DNA from: Cornus controversa | Lineage: Eukaryota > Streptophyta > Magnoliopsida > Cornales > Cornaceae | DNA length: 64,000 nucleotides | Reading direction: 5' to 3' | Assembly: GCA_026545225.1 (NCBI GenBank) | Contig: CM048845.1 | Span: 78,854,533-78,918,532 of the forward strand | In this document: one piece after another, positions 34,800 through 46,983 of the stretch | Numbering within the stretch: the stretch's first letter is position 1 | Layout of the letters: each line of letters opens with the position of its first letter | Made by a program: the position numbers and the translations under genes | Notes under the pieces: model-generated | What the model saw: only the letters and a program-made list of their open reading frames with translations | Database searches by the model: none | Told to the model about the DNA's origin: nothing

Positions 34800-35090
34800 C
34801 AGAATTCAACCGAGTGCTCACCATCGCTCTCTTGACAATGTCATTTTTGAAGGAGATTACAGTAACATCATGACTCTTTCTCCCACAGATGATTTATCTT
34901 CTGTGTTATCATGGAAGACATTAAATCTCTTCTTGTTGACCAGGACCACACAGGTTGGATCCTCAAATGGGCTTCTTTCTATAAAATGCATGAGGGTGTT
35001 TGGAGAGTTTGGCCTCAGTGGCTGTCTCAAGCCTGTGATGATGAGCTCTCCACCACTCCTTGCTTTCCCTTGTGTCAGGAACAAAAAATA
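34800..35090 (+). pseudogene. Possible RNase H-like domain remnant
   Basis: Plus-strand pieces in two frames, NVIFEGDYSNIM near 34838-34873 and MEDIKSLLVD followed by WILKWA near 34911-34970, resemble the EGDS and EDIKxLL parts of plant RNase H-like (RVT_3) domains. The match is weak and no longer frame is present. Confidence 0.35.
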
Positions 35091-35099
35091 AAATAAAAT

Positions 35100-35937
35100 A
35101 AAATGAGAAAGTTCTCTCTCTCATTGGACGCTCGGTTGAATTATTTCTCATATGAAAAATTGTTTTTTTCAGTAATGTCTTGACAATTCTACATCTGTCC
35201 ATGTGTCAATTTAATTACTCTACATTTGTGGGGGCCAGTGAAGGGACAAGAGCTTATACTATTTTATATGAATGGCTGAATGCAGATAAAGATAATTTAC
35301 ATGCATAGAATGGATGTCCTATGCACTTTAGGAGGACATGGCCTCCCATTTTAGGTTTTATTAAATGTTGACCACATAAACGGACTTGAAAAGTTACCAA
35401 CTACCATGGCTATGATTTGGTTTCCACTTACCAGGGCCATGATTTGATGGTTTTTATTTTTTAACTCCATGTTTAATATTTTTTTTTTTAAAAAAAAAGA
35501 AAGAAAAAGAAGAATAAAATAATATAACAATGGCTTTAAGATATTTAGTGATTTTTAAATTAAAAGCATGCAGGCAACTGTAAACTTCTTGTGGCCATCC
35601 CACTTTCTTTGCAATTTCTCTTGCGCAGTGGGTTGCCTCAATTCAACTATTAGATATACTCAATCAAGAATAAAAATGTCCTCTTTGAAAGGATAAGCTT
35701 TTTCCACCATAATTACTAATTAGGTCATCATCATTTAAGACATTAATTTCTCAACTATGGGGCTAACATTAGAATTCATAACCAGACAAAAAATAAAAAA
35801 TTCAAATAAGTTCATCATCCTACCTTCTGAATATTAAATGAGACAAAAAGTGAGTATCACAACTGTTTGGGGTCACATATTGGTTTTATTTAATATAAAA
35901 AAAAAAACTGAACTGTACTGTACTGTCAATGGTCTAT
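35100..35937. other. Upstream region of the 36019 gene, no gene seen
   Basis: AT-rich non-coding sequence with A runs near 35490 and 35899. No repeat boundaries were recognised. Confidence 0.55.
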
Positions 35938-35945
35938 TATAAATA
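35938..35945 (+). promoter_or_regulatory. TATA box of the small membrane protein gene
   Basis: TATAAATA lies 74 bp before the ATG at 36019. That leaves a leader of about 45 nt if transcription starts some 30 bp downstream, a normal plant arrangement. Confidence 0.5.
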
Positions 35946-36018
35946 GTTAGACAATGGTTCAAGCATTATCAACTAAGTCATTACACTCTCCTGATTCTGC
36001 AAGAAAACCTAGGTGAGG

Positions 36019-36525
36019 ATGTACTACTTTGATCTAAGGTATGCTGTCCTATTTGTGATAAACCTCCTAAAATCAGAAACAAGCATGCCATGGGATTGGG
36101 ATCCATTTGACACAATTGGTCACCTCACTTGGATAAGATTTTGGCTTCTCACCATTCTCTTCACTCTATTCTCCTTTACCTCCATCAGAATCCCTCTAAC
36201 TTGTTCAGCCAATACAGGACACATATACCTACAAATCAAAGATTTCTCTGTCACCCTCACTGTTTCATTCATTGCCTCACTTCTCTTCCCACAAGCTTTC
36301 TTCTGGTATGCCTATCCCATTATCATTTTGCTTTCTTTATGCTCTGTTTGGCTTTCCAATATGTTCAAGAGCTTCCTATATTGGTTGCAAGCTATCCTCT
36401 CAACACTTCCTGATTTATACATATTCATCACTGCAACATATACTAATGGGTCAACCATGGAACCACCACATGTGGATCAAGGATTTTTAGGGCATAATTT
36501 GGAGGATGGAGGCGCACAAGTCTGA
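36019..36525 (+). CDS. Unrecognised small four-pass membrane protein
   Basis: A 168-residue frame from ATG 36019 to TGA; a second in-frame ATG (residue 23, MPWDWDPFD) is an alternative start. I do not recognise the family. Hydrophobic segments at residues 41-60 (FWLLTILFTLFSFTSIRIPL), about 77-90, 93-112 (AFFWYAYPIIILLSLC) and 119-139 suggest four membrane spans, with a short hydrophilic tail (EPPHVDQGFLGHN). A TATA box lies 74 bp upstream. The best support that it is a real gene is homology to a second, broken copy at 12217-12600, conserved at FTSI(K/R)(L/I)PL, L(L/F)PQAxFW and LSN(L/M). No intron is needed. Confidence 0.6.
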   Translation: MYYFDLRYAVLFVINLLKSETSMPWDWDPFDTIGHLTWIRFWLLTILFTLFSFTSIRIPLTCSANTGHIYLQIKDFSVTLTVSFIASLLFPQAFFWYAYPIIILLSLCSVWLSNMFKSFLYWLQAILSTLPDLYIFITATYTNGSTMEPPHVDQGFLGHNLEDGGAQV

Positions 36526-37219
36526 GAAATTATTACATGGTTTGGGACTACATATTCCCTGCCAATCACAGAAAGACAAGGGTCCTTTAACAAAATTATC
36601 ATGCTCATCTCCGTACTACTGCAAAGTTTCTCTAATTGGTCAAATAATATGTTTTTCATATACTTTTTATTTTATTATATTCTAGCTTTCTGTTATTTTT
36701 CTAGGTTGTCATGTCTGGTTACTTTGAAGGACATTGTATGTACACTATGTTGAATGAGAAAAAAGAAATCTTTGGACAAAGAATGGCTTTCCAAGAAATT
36801 GGCTGAAGACACCACTTCCTGCCTGGCTACCTTTATTGCAATCAAAATACCCACAACTATAAAGTTACACTTACCATTCAATTCCAGGAAAGGCATTAAT
36901 GCTGCGATATCAAGACTAACAATTTCAAGCCAAGCTTTGTGCTTGAACTCGTCTTATAAAATCATCTCACATTAAATCACACTAATGACACACATAAGGG
37001 CTAGTAAATGCCAGTCAAAAGAACTTTACAATTGAGATAGAGATGATAATTACACTTGGCCACGAAATTGTTAATCACTGCAGGTAGCTTTTGCCTTCCC
37101 ATCACAAGTGTACTCTCTCTCTCTCTCTCTCTAATGCAATTTTTTTGTTTCAAAGGAAAAAAAAAAACACAAATGCCTTTCACACTAAGAGTATATAATC
37201 CCTATGCTATGTCTTTCTA
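36526..37219. other. Spacer between the 36019 gene and the CBL gene
   Basis: Carries the two genes' converging 3' flanks, with a (CT)n run at 37113-37132. Short frames here lack support. Confidence 0.55.
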
Positions 37220-40200
37220 TTATGTGGCAATCTCGTCGACTTCAGAATGGAACACAAAACTTGGAAATGTTGTCGTTATATCCCTGCATTTTTGTAACAA
37301 TAAAAGCATTTCCCAAATGTCAAAATAATGAAGTGCTTGATATATGAATGTGAGACAACTAAAATATATATACCACCTTAGATACGGAAGCGTCATGATC
37401 TTCAACAATGAAGGATTTTGGGTCACAAAATTCTGCCATTCAGATTTATCTATCTTTCCATCTTGATTTACATCTGCGTCTGAAAATGTCTGTTCACAGA
37501 ATTTAAAAACCAAGCATCAACTAGTTGTTTCCAGGAAACACCAGCCAAAAGGAAATCTTGAAGGGTTAAAAAATGAAATACTTATGGGAGGTACTTCATC
37601 ACAACTACATAGACAAGTGACAGAAGGTTCAATGTTTATCTAAAATCACAGCATATCACTTGGAACTGCTCCCCTTATTTCTTTCTCTCAAATGACAAAT
37701 CAAATATATAATTTCAATGAAATCAACTTTCTTAAACAGACAATTTCAAACCATCAAACTTACGGATGCCTTTTTTGGGGGTCGGACTCAAGACCAAGTG
37801 AGACAGGTACGTCTCAGACACTCAAGCAAGATAAGAATCTAAGTTATAAGGTGGTAAATGAAAGCTCTGATAGCAATTGATGTAGGAGGAGAAAAAAAAG
37901 AAGAGAACAATGGAGAAGAAGAGGGGGAAGAGTTTGTAGCAACAGAGAAAAGCTTGAAATCTGACTAGGTCTCCAATAAGAATAATGATTATATGCCTCC
38001 CATTACATAAAGCCTTGTTTGCTAGGCAAATTCTAATTACTAAATAGTCCAGAAGATTAATACTACAAATAAGTTAAATACCAGATAATCTAATCTCTGT
38101 CCCTAAAAATAAGATAACCCTAAAGTCTATCTCTTGTTCGACCTGATATAGGTGCAAAACCTGCGTGTCAATTGGGTTTTATCCTAATTCCCATCATAAG
38201 GTTGTTAGCTGAATAGTCCTAACAAGGAGATATTGGAGCATGTTTTTGAAATTTCCCAAGAGATGTACAGGATAACTTTAACCTCAAGTATCTGCAATCA
38301 GTAACAGAATTTACCTTGTCTAATATAATCTCAATGGTATCATCAGTCAACTTCATTTCAGACTCACATAGAAGTGCAATCAACATTTGCTTGACCTGCA
38401 AAAACCACAGAAAATGAAGATGCCTGCATGTAGGTTTATGATTGAATTAATGCACAAATCTGAATGTGTTCTGCAATGCTTTATCATCAAATACTCATCC
38501 ATGGACTATGTTTTAGAAGCATATAAACTAACAAAGACTAAAATAATTAAGCTCTCAGAAGAAAAGTTTCTAAACTTGAGAAAGAACAATGCCCCTAGCA
38601 TGATGCCCTATAATCATCTCAAAAGAGAACAGAGAAAAAAAAATAGAAAAGAGTGCACAAGGTATTGCATAGGAAATGAGAAACAAATTTACTGTTGTAT
38701 TTCTAAAAAGCTATAGTATATAGAATCAACCGAAAAACACTCTTCCAACTAAATAAATGAATATCTGAATGAACTCAGGGTTAATGCTTGATGCAACAGT
38801 AAAAAGCATGGCTGATGAGTGCAACGCAGATTCAGATATGACAGTGGCAACCACTTCTGACAAACAATGTCAAAGGTTAGGTTTGCATCTGATCTACCTC
38901 TCCCAGCCCTCTGCATTGACAGCATCAGCAGTGGAAAATGGCCTTCTTATACAACTATATTCCCCAAAGGATCAATAAGTAAAGGCCAGAACGTAAATGC
39001 TCAGCAATCAGCATATCACTAAAACAGAAAGATTACCATTCCAGGTTGATATGTTTGAGATCAACAAGACAATGAAAGTCATCTCTACACACACACACAC
39101 AGAGAAAGAGAGGTGTCCTTGGGAAGCAATATCAATTGGTGAAGAATAAGAGCACCAAGTCAACAATACATGTATATCTAAATAAGGGAAAAGGAGATAT
39201 ATAAACAAATTATCCAACATAATATAGTTAAATGTCAACAAAAGCAGATAATGATTCATGACAATGTCATGGGATTAATACTATTGCATAAAATAATGCT
39301 CATTATATGCAGCATTTATGACTCTATTTTTTCATAAGCATTGTATTAAAAGCCCCAAATGAGATGCAACCCATGTACAGACAGTGTACAGAGCAAAAAC
39401 TAAGCTCTTGGACATCCAAAAAATGAAAAGAATTGAGCATCAAGTTCCAAATGACTTTTCCAGTCCTGTAAAGGGAACACACCAATTATACACATCCCGA
39501 GTCCAGATTGATATATAATATCTCACCCACCCATAAGCATTTTTTCTTGAAAATGAGAATAATAAAGGTCCTATAATTCCTTTCACAGACCATACAATAA
39601 AAAAAAAACTAATACGAACATACCTCATGTCGCTCAATAAACCCAGTGCCATCCAAATCATAAAGCCTAAATGAAACTGCAATTTAATGCAACTTATTAG
39701 GCACAATTACAATTGTATAGCACTGCAATTTTTGTATGCAACTCTAGTTTATGCAATCTAAGAAAATTATGATATTTCGACTCACAATTGATCTTTTCTT
39801 CTTGTGGGGCATTTGGGTGGAAGACATTGAGTGATCTAACAAAGTCACCAAAATCAATGACTCCCTTTCTCTTAACATCAAACAGATCAAATATCTGCAT
39901 GCAAAAAATCCCAATAGAAAAATGATTGCTTAAAATTGTAAATATGAAATAGGACTCTTACAATAAATTTTAACCACCTTGATAGACAGATAGATGTAGA
40001 GAGAGACGTGTTCACGATTAGTGGACATTAAGTGATCTGTATGAGAATATGGTTTGTGTTTCTCTTCAGCTTACCACATCAGCTTAACATCCAAATATCT
40101 CCGTACCCTCAATCAAGTCCAACTTCATATCTTAGTGCCTAATAGACCCATGTATCCCATATAAATGATCCAAAATCAGAAACTAGGCTATAACTCAACT

Positions 40201-43200
40201 TCTTGTAAATACAGCTATATATACATAAATATATGCATATATATGTGTGTGTGTGTGTGTGTGTATGTGCATTCATACACACATCTTTGTGTTTTGTACA
40301 TGGACTCTTACATAAGAACTATTATCAAACCTCATAACATTCAAGCCAACTACGAAAAGATCTCATTAGTGCAGTGCAGGCATGTATATTTTTAGTACAT
40401 AAAAACTTCTTCATCAAAGCTAGATGGTGATTCAAATTAGTAGTTCAGAACCAAAATAACACCTAAAATCAATTTAATCTCAATTGAACACAACTTATAA
40501 AACATCGTACCCGGTTTGCAAAGAGATTCTCCTTCTTTCTGTTCTTGAACAGAGCCAAGTGAAACTCTTCCTGCATATTCAACAGGAAAATATAATATCT
40601 TCCAATTTAGTTGCACAAAGAAGAACACATTAACAAATTAGATTATCAGTGATCTCCTACATGAAGATAAGCATATGTTGTAGCTCAAAAATTGAATACA
40701 TTGAACGCGTTGCTACACTAATAGTTTCTATTTTTTTATAAGGTTAAAATAACATCTGAATGAGTCAACAATAGAACAAAAAAAAGGAAAATAACATTAT
40801 CAAAGAATAATCAATGAAAGCAAAATATCAAAATCATGAGTCGTCATCATCCTTGCCTTAATCCTAAATGAATGGAGTCAATCACATGAATTCTCTTTTT
40901 TCTTTTCTTTTTTTATTACAAACTCTCTCTCCTATAATGTTTAACTTTTTAAAATTATTTCTAATAATTCATGTTAATTTCGGTAGCTCTCTGTCTCCTA
41001 CTTTTTATGCAAATTAGTCTTCCCCTTCTTACCGATGCATCTATAGGCCTTCTTTGCCTAAGTCCACTTTTTCTTATTTTATCACTAATAGGCGCCAATA
41101 CTAACTTCACTCTCACATTTTGATTAGTAACCCTATCTCTTCTAGTCACTCCTATCATCCATCTTAACAACCTCAACTCCGCTACATTAGTTTGTTGTGC
41201 CTGTTTCTTTTTTAAAGTCAAACACTCTGCACCATATAAAATAGTTGGCCTTGTAACTGTTTTATAAAAAAATTCTTTTATTTATTTGTTATCCTTTTAT
41301 TGCATAAAGCACTACTAGTCTGTCTCCATATATTCAGATTTAGTCTGGCTAGCTTTTAATCCTTTAGATTCTAATGCATTTATCCACATTTCTAATTTTA
41401 TTGCTAAATTTTCTAAAGAAATATCCAGTAACAATATGTCATCAGCAAAAAACATACACTATGGAATGTATCCTTGCAAGTTTTTTGTAATTTCATCTTA
41501 GTGTTGACCCGATGCAATCCCAAGTTTATAAAAAAATCACTAGTCTTACAGCATGCAGTAAGAACTCTAATTTCTGTATTCACATACATATCCTGAATCA
41601 TGAGTCATCCTCGCCATTTAAAAGGCAACCGCCATGATAGAATTTTTGGCACTTACCACAACATTAATGGAAATTATTTTGTGCACTTCACAATCTTATC
41701 ATGTTTTCTCATTGTCTCCCCACCATCCTTAATCAAAGAGGAACATGTGGTACTAGAAAAGTCGATCAGGAATTTTTTTTTCCTGATAAAAGCCAGAATG
41801 AACAAGATCTTCTTTCTACCTTTTTGAACAAATATTTCCCAAAAATCTTAAGATGCTAATTACTCTTAAGTCTTTAAGAAAACTGTCATCAAGGACAGAA
41901 AATACGAATGTCATTATTCAGTTCAAATCCCTAGTACTAAAACTTTTCCATACAACCACCCTTTATCTTGCGGATATTGACTTCAACCTGCTTTCACATG
42001 TTATTCAGTATTCATACCTCATGTGAGTTTCAAGAGAACTAATCATTTTGAAAGGAAAAAAAAAGGAGCCACTCGTCAAAGTTTTCTCGATTTCTCTACA
42101 TCAGCAAGACAGACAATGAGATGTCTATTGTCTAAGAGTTACTGAGAAGTTGGAGCAGAAGAGAATTAAATAATTTGGACTCAGAACACATCTTTATTGA
42201 TTATCCAGGTCACCTCCTATCCAAACAAAACATTGCTGTGGGTCTCTATCAATATCCAGTTACTTTAGTGAAGATTGAAGACGAACTGATAATCTTCAAA
42301 GACAAGAAAAAAATAAAAAATTGACACTAGCATAACACTAGAGAAGAAAAAGACACATAAGAAAAAATGGGGGAGAGGCAAAATCAAGGTATGACTAGAT
42401 AAATAAATGAATCTTTTGGAGTAAATGCAATGCTGCAGAATAAATAAATAAAAAGCCTTGGTTACAGTGCTGTACTCATTACCTTGTTTATTAGCCCATC
42501 ATCAATCACGGAACTGCTAATGCTCTTGTACAGTTCAAACAGTGCTTCAACTTCACTAACACTAACTGAAGAAACAAGAAATTTGAAATAAACAAGCTGT
42601 CCGTAGGAAAATCAAAATAAACATAAAGGAAAAGAGGTTGTGAAGACATTGAAAGCAAGAAATAAAGTGACAGACATGAGTGACAGGCAGAAAATGGTAT
42701 ATTCAAAGATGAATAACATGAAAATGCAGTGGTTTCTATAATTCATCTAAAATTAGAAATTTCTTCGGACAATCTGGCCAAAACAAGGATTCATTCTTTG
42801 GGTGATTACAGTAGTATGAATAAATCATCTTTCTAATGTTAATCCAGATGCATAATCAAACAGATTTAAGGCCAAGGGTAAGGGGTTTACTCAATAAAAA
42901 AAGAGAGGTAATATTCGCACTCCCCTTTCTTATAAATGCACTCCTTTTTGTCTTTTTCTTAATGCAAATGACAAAAATGCCCCAATACTTGATCTCTTAT
43001 TTTGTACATTAAGGACAATATCGTCATTTCACTTTAAAAGTGGAGTGCATTTATCACAAATGAGAGTGTGAATATCACCTCCCTAAAGAAAATACAAACA
43101 CTTGAAGGTTATATGCAGCATTCCAAATAGCCAGAAGTTAAGAGAAACTAGATAACATTTTTTCCTGGGAATAGATCAACAATGTGAAAGCTATCAAACA

Positions 43201-44163
43201 ATTTAGTCAATACCTTAATTATCCTTGCTTGTGGTGGCATAAATCTGTGTATCTTTGAATGTTTTGTGTCATTTTTCCAAATTAAGCGTGGACCAGATAC
43301 TCTTAAGACATGCATACTTTTGCTGCTAGTGCTAGCACTGTTTGGATTGCTGCTTTGTTCATTTGTCATGTGCAATTAAGAAGGGAGATAACCTCCAGGG
43401 CTGACTAGTCCCTCTTTTTTGGTTTATGTTCGTTGTTTGTTCTGGTATGATATATTAAAAAGAAATCCCCCGTGGTCTATACATCATGCTTCATGCTGAT
43501 ATATGGAGTGTACATTATACATACATAAAACAAACCCACCCCAACCCCAATTCCCCCCTCCTCCTTCCCTCTTTCTATATAGCAAGCGCAGATTGGATAC
43601 ACTTCTTCTATATAGTAAGCGCAAATTGGATACACTCTTAGAAAGACATCGTTCACAAACTACAATTATAGCATTCCATAGTTCCAATTGCCAAATTTAT
43701 CATGCATGTATGATCCCTACAATAGAGTCAGTCTGAGAAAGATATAGAGAGAACATAGAAAGCTTGAGGCATATCATGGTCATCTTGATGGAAACTCTAT
43801 TTTTTTTTTTCAGTTTTTCCTATCCCTTTTCCAATTCATTGCGAGCTCTAAAATGATCATAACCAACTCATGGGCTAAAATTTTTGGCATGAACAAAGCA
43901 AAAACTCAAATTGAATAAATCAACAAGGGGTGATTTGTAGCAGAAATTCTATATTCACAGTCACCATCTACTTGGAAACATATACACTTGACTGAGGAAA
44001 CTCTGATAGTTATCAAATTGAATGAGAGAATAAAACCACACCAACACTGACAGCATAATAAGAAATTGAACAACTTACAAGCTGTCTGTGAAGCTAGAAT
44101 TACTGCGTTCTCCTGTCCAGGATATTTCTTTCTTCTTTTTACCTTTGATTGAAAACAGCCCAT
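37220..44163 (-). CDS. CBL1: Calcineurin B-like calcium sensor, CBL1/CBL9 type
   Basis: Eight coding exons on the minus strand, all with GT/AG junctions and consistent phase: 44163-44079, 42565-42483, 40570-40511, 39894-39786, 39676-39624, 38395-38315, 37489-37377 and 37283-37220 (TAA at 37222-37220). The product is 215 residues, close to the 213 of Arabidopsis CBL1. The N-terminus MGCFQSK carries Gly2 and Cys3 for myristoylation and palmitoylation, which target CBL1/CBL9 to the plasma membrane. Four EF-hands follow: a variant EF1 at about 43-58, EF2 at 82-94 ([13 protein letters not shown]), EF3 at 119-130 ([12 protein letters not shown]) and EF4 at 163-174 ([12 protein letters not shown]). 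The C-terminal FPSF motif (201-204) holds the serine phosphorylated by CIPKs. CBL1/9 activate CIPKs controlling K+ and nitrate channels and stress responses. CBL1 and CBL9 cannot be told apart here. An unusual basic KVKRRKK follows the acylation site. Confidence 0.95.
37881..38196 (-). repeat. LTR with PBS remnant in a CBL intron (Copia-type fossil)
   Basis: On the minus strand the unit runs TGATGGGAATTAGG to CCTCCTACA, followed by a near-match to the Met-tRNA primer-binding site (TGCTATCAGAGC at 37864-37875) and about 100 bp of interior. No second LTR was found, so it is a broken, truncated fossil. It lies in the intron between CBL exons 6 and 7. Confidence 0.7.
40945..41600 (-). mobile_element. 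RTE-type LINE remnant in a CBL intron
   Basis: Minus-strand pieces match the end of the plant RTE reverse transcriptase: MIQDMY followed by GLHRVNT near 41600-41500, an FADDILL-like piece and [20 protein letters not shown] near 41440-41360, and [20 protein letters not shown] near 41180-41110. The frames are broken and the 5' part is missing. It lies between CBL exons 2 and 3. Confidence 0.85.
42902..43084. mobile_element. MITE in a CBL intron
   Basis: The ends pair as inverted repeats over about 45 bp: left AGAGAGGTAATATTCGCACT, right (minus strand) AGGGAGGTGATATTCACACT, both reaching ATAAATGCACTCC. The flanks are A-rich and no clear target duplication was read. The ends are related to those of 51014-51798. 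Confidence 0.8.
43574..43640. repeat. 33-bp tandem duplication in CBL intron 1
   Basis: TCTATATAG(C/T)AAGCGCA(G/A)ATTGGATACACT occurs twice, 33 bp apart. Confidence 0.9.
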
Positions 44164-44166
44164 TTC

Positions 44167-45430
44167 CTGAAGAAAGAGAAGCTACTTCAGTGCACTGCCA
44201 GACAGTACCTGGTGCCTAGACTTCACTACTATATATCATCAAAACAAAACCATCTTAACCTTGCAAATTACAAACCCAAATTCCAACACACCATACAAAA
44301 TAATCAGTAAATAAATAAACATCAAAATCAAACACAGATTCCCCAATTCCCAAACCAAACAATGAAGAAACTAAAATAAAATCGGAGATTCAAAACTTAT
44401 TCAAGAGTATAAAGCTGAAAAAATGAACTGAGAAGAAATTAATATTTGATCTTCCTGACAAAATAAAGAGATACCCCGAAAACAAGAACCCAATCAGAAG
44501 AGTCATTCAATGAAATTGTTTGCGGTCACACAGACACACACTTACACTTATATGTGTTAGTGCTTTGATTGGTTAAAGGAAAAGGTGGAACATTAACATG
44601 GTCAAAGAATTGGCCTCGATGCCTAAGCATCTGGAAGCAGAAGGTTATGATTTCGATTCCCCATGATCTACCTGGATTTAGTCAAACTAATGTCGCACTT
44701 CGTTAACGAAAAATAAAAGGTAGAAATTAAAAGAACATAAAAATCAGTACTTCATAATTTTTCATTGTTCTGGTTGAGGAAGCAAAATAAAAGAAACAAA
44801 TAAAAAAAAAATCAATGAATTTGTGAATGAGAAAGTTGCATAGCCGACTATATTAGAGTTTTCTGGTTTCATGGGAACCAAACATCAGAAAAAAGAAAAA
44901 AAAAAAACCCTTTTGGGTCTCCTTCAATTTTCAGGGGAACCAAACAGGACCTGTTTGGTAGCTTAGGGGGAAAATCCAACTTTTTATGTCCTCTTTTCTT
45001 CTCCTTTATTTCTCAGTTACCAAAAACAGAATACGAAGGCAAAAGTAATATATATGTGTGTGTATAAACCATATTAAGCAATCAAATCGAGCCCAAAAAC
45101 TCAAAACAACGAAAATCCTGGAATTCTACAATTATACAATTCAATCAACATCAACGTGTAATTGAATGAACTATTCAGACCCAAGAAAATGACACCCCGT
45201 TACTTACCGACCAGAAAGGCGGCCGGAAAATGCCGTTTTCAGATGAAAAAGTTAGAGAGAGAGAGAAAATTTAGAGAGAGAGATAGAGTGCAAGAACAGA
45301 TGAGGAGGTTAAGGGGTTTATGAAATTTTCGGAAAGGAAGAACTGAGAGCAACGATTTCCATAGTTTTGATCGGACGGCTGTTGGTAGATTCTTCACAAA
45401 CCGAACTTCACGCTGTTCTGCTATAAAGAA
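44167..45430 (-). promoter_or_regulatory. CBL 5' leader: first exon and leader intron
   Basis: On the minus strand a donor GTCG/GTAAGTAAC at 45208/45207 and an acceptor TTCTTCAG just before GAAATGGGC (44167/44166) define an intron of 1041 bp in the 5' leader. The leader exon runs from 45208 up to roughly 45430. It is CT-rich with CTCTCT tracts, typical of plant leaders. The exact transcription start is not visible. Confidence 0.6.
44597..44714 (+). mobile_element. SINE-like element in the CBL leader intron
   Basis: tRNA-like boxes (TTGGCCTCGATGCCTAAG and TTTCGATTCCCC) are followed by GTCGCACTTCGTTAACG and a short A-rich tail. Imperfect direct repeats flank it: AAAAGGTGGAACATTAA at 44580-44596 and AAAAGGTAGAAATTAA at 44715-44730. 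Confidence 0.6.
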
Positions 45431-46437
45431 GATATATATATATATATATGAGAGAGAGAGGAGAGAGAGCGCAGAGAGTGGAAGCGGGGAAGCGAAGCCA
45501 CAAGAAAGGTGACAATAAAAACAGTTTTGGAATAAACTACCGGAAAAACAATAAACAGGAAAAACACTTTTGGAAGACTGAATACACGCGTCGTTTGAGC
45601 GCGGTTGGTGTACCGAATACTCCCAAGTCCAAACAGAACTCACTAGGTAAGGTAAGTAACTACTATTATGGTTTATTTTACAGGAAAAAAAATAAACTTT
45701 TTATGGTTTATTCTGTTATGTTTCTGAAATAAACAATATAATTTGAAATCCTTTGTGGCCATTTTTTTATATTTAAACAAAAAAAACTCTAATTATCATA
45801 GACTCCAAGTTCTGACACGTAATAAAAAAAAATAAAAACAAAAATTGGATTTGATTCGAGATTTTTTTATCAGGCTTGTTTTAGAATTTTAAATTTAAAT
45901 TAGACAAGGTTAAATTTTATTGTTTTTCTAATCATTATGTCCATTTCTTATGGTATTTAAAATATATGCCAAACGAAATATTCTTATATTCTAGATAAAC
46001 GAATTTTTTAGTAAATTTGATGTCTCTTAAAACTAAAGAATCCGCCAATGCGATAATAAGTTATGTTTGATCCGGAAATTGATCCTTTTCAACCGCATTA
46101 ATATACTAATTCATTTGAGATTATTCATTATTTGTATAAATTGATTGTGTATTTTGTCACTAATGCTCTGATTGGTTGGTAGGATAAAAAATGGATGGGG
46201 GATGAAGCATCCCGTAGAAAAGAATTGTATCTTCCTCATTTTATTTATTTATTTTTGTTAGATAAAAGAGATAGTAGAAAAGATGGATAAGCGACACTTT
46301 TTATTATTATTATTGTTGGAAGGAAAGGAATGAGGGTTTTTATATTTTTTTACTAATATATCCTTATTAGATAAACTTATAAAAAGTAAATATTCATTCC
46401 ATATTTAAATAAGGAAAATTCTATTAGACTATTATTA
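45431..46437. other. Intergenic; CBL promoter side and a possible MITE
   Basis: A (TA)n run sits at about 45432-45449 next to the presumed CBL promoter. Near 46165-46400 a sequence beginning CTGATTGGTTGGTAGGATAA looks MITE-like, but its right end was not found. No gene seen. Confidence 0.45.
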
Positions 46438-46438
46438 G

Positions 46439-46831
46439 GCCAACTATGCTATATGGAGTAAAGTGTCGAGCTTTAAAAAAGAAACAAGAACAAGTCTTCA
46501 TGTATTGGAAATGATAATATTAAGTTAGATGATCGGAACGGCCTTATAAGAGAAAAATTAGGTGTGGCACCCATCAACGAGGAAATAAAAAATAGTAGAC
46601 TTAGATGATTTGGGCATATACATTGGAGATTTATAGATGCACCTATGAGAGTAGGAAGTTTAATTTTTATATAAAGAAGACTAAAAATAACATGTAATGA
46701 AGTTATTAGAAATTACTTTAAAAAGTTAAACATAACACTTGATATGTTAGGTAATAGAATGAAATGGAGACAGAGAATTGAATTCACGTAGCTAACACAT
46801 TCATACAGGAATAAGGGAATGATGATGATGA
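46439..46831 (+). mobile_element. RTE-type LINE 3' end
   Basis: Plus-strand translation shows MLYGVKC, IGTALIREKLGVAPINEEIK, FGHIHWRFIDAPMRVG and a closing MKWRQRIEF. This is the conserved order at the C-terminus of plant RTE-clade proteins (GVAPI, WFGHV, DAPVRR, WRKRI). It ends in a GATGATGATG tail typical of RTE elements. Frames are broken and the 5' part is absent. Confidence 0.85.
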
Positions 46832-46919
46832 AAGTGATTTTTGTAAATTTTTGAAAGTTATAATTGTTATTACATATTTATAGGGTAATTTTTCTTTCTC
46901 ACCCATTTTTTTAAAAACA

Positions 46920-46983
46920 AGAGGGACAAACCCAGTGCACGAAACTCTCATCATTGTATAGTCGGGAGAGGGTCAGATGTACG
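46920..46983 (+). repeat. SINE 3'-domain fragment
   Basis: AGAGGGACAAACCCAGTGCA through GGGAGAGGGTCAGATGTACG resembles the conserved 3' region shared by many angiosperm SINEs (GGGTCAGATGTACGCAGCC). Only this part is recognisable. Confidence 0.5.

Noticed and set aside
45239-45643. 134-codon minus-strand and 94-codon plus-strand frames
   Set aside because: They overlap the CT/GA-rich leader and promoter region of the CBL gene and are rich in L/S/F or R/E/K from simple sequence.
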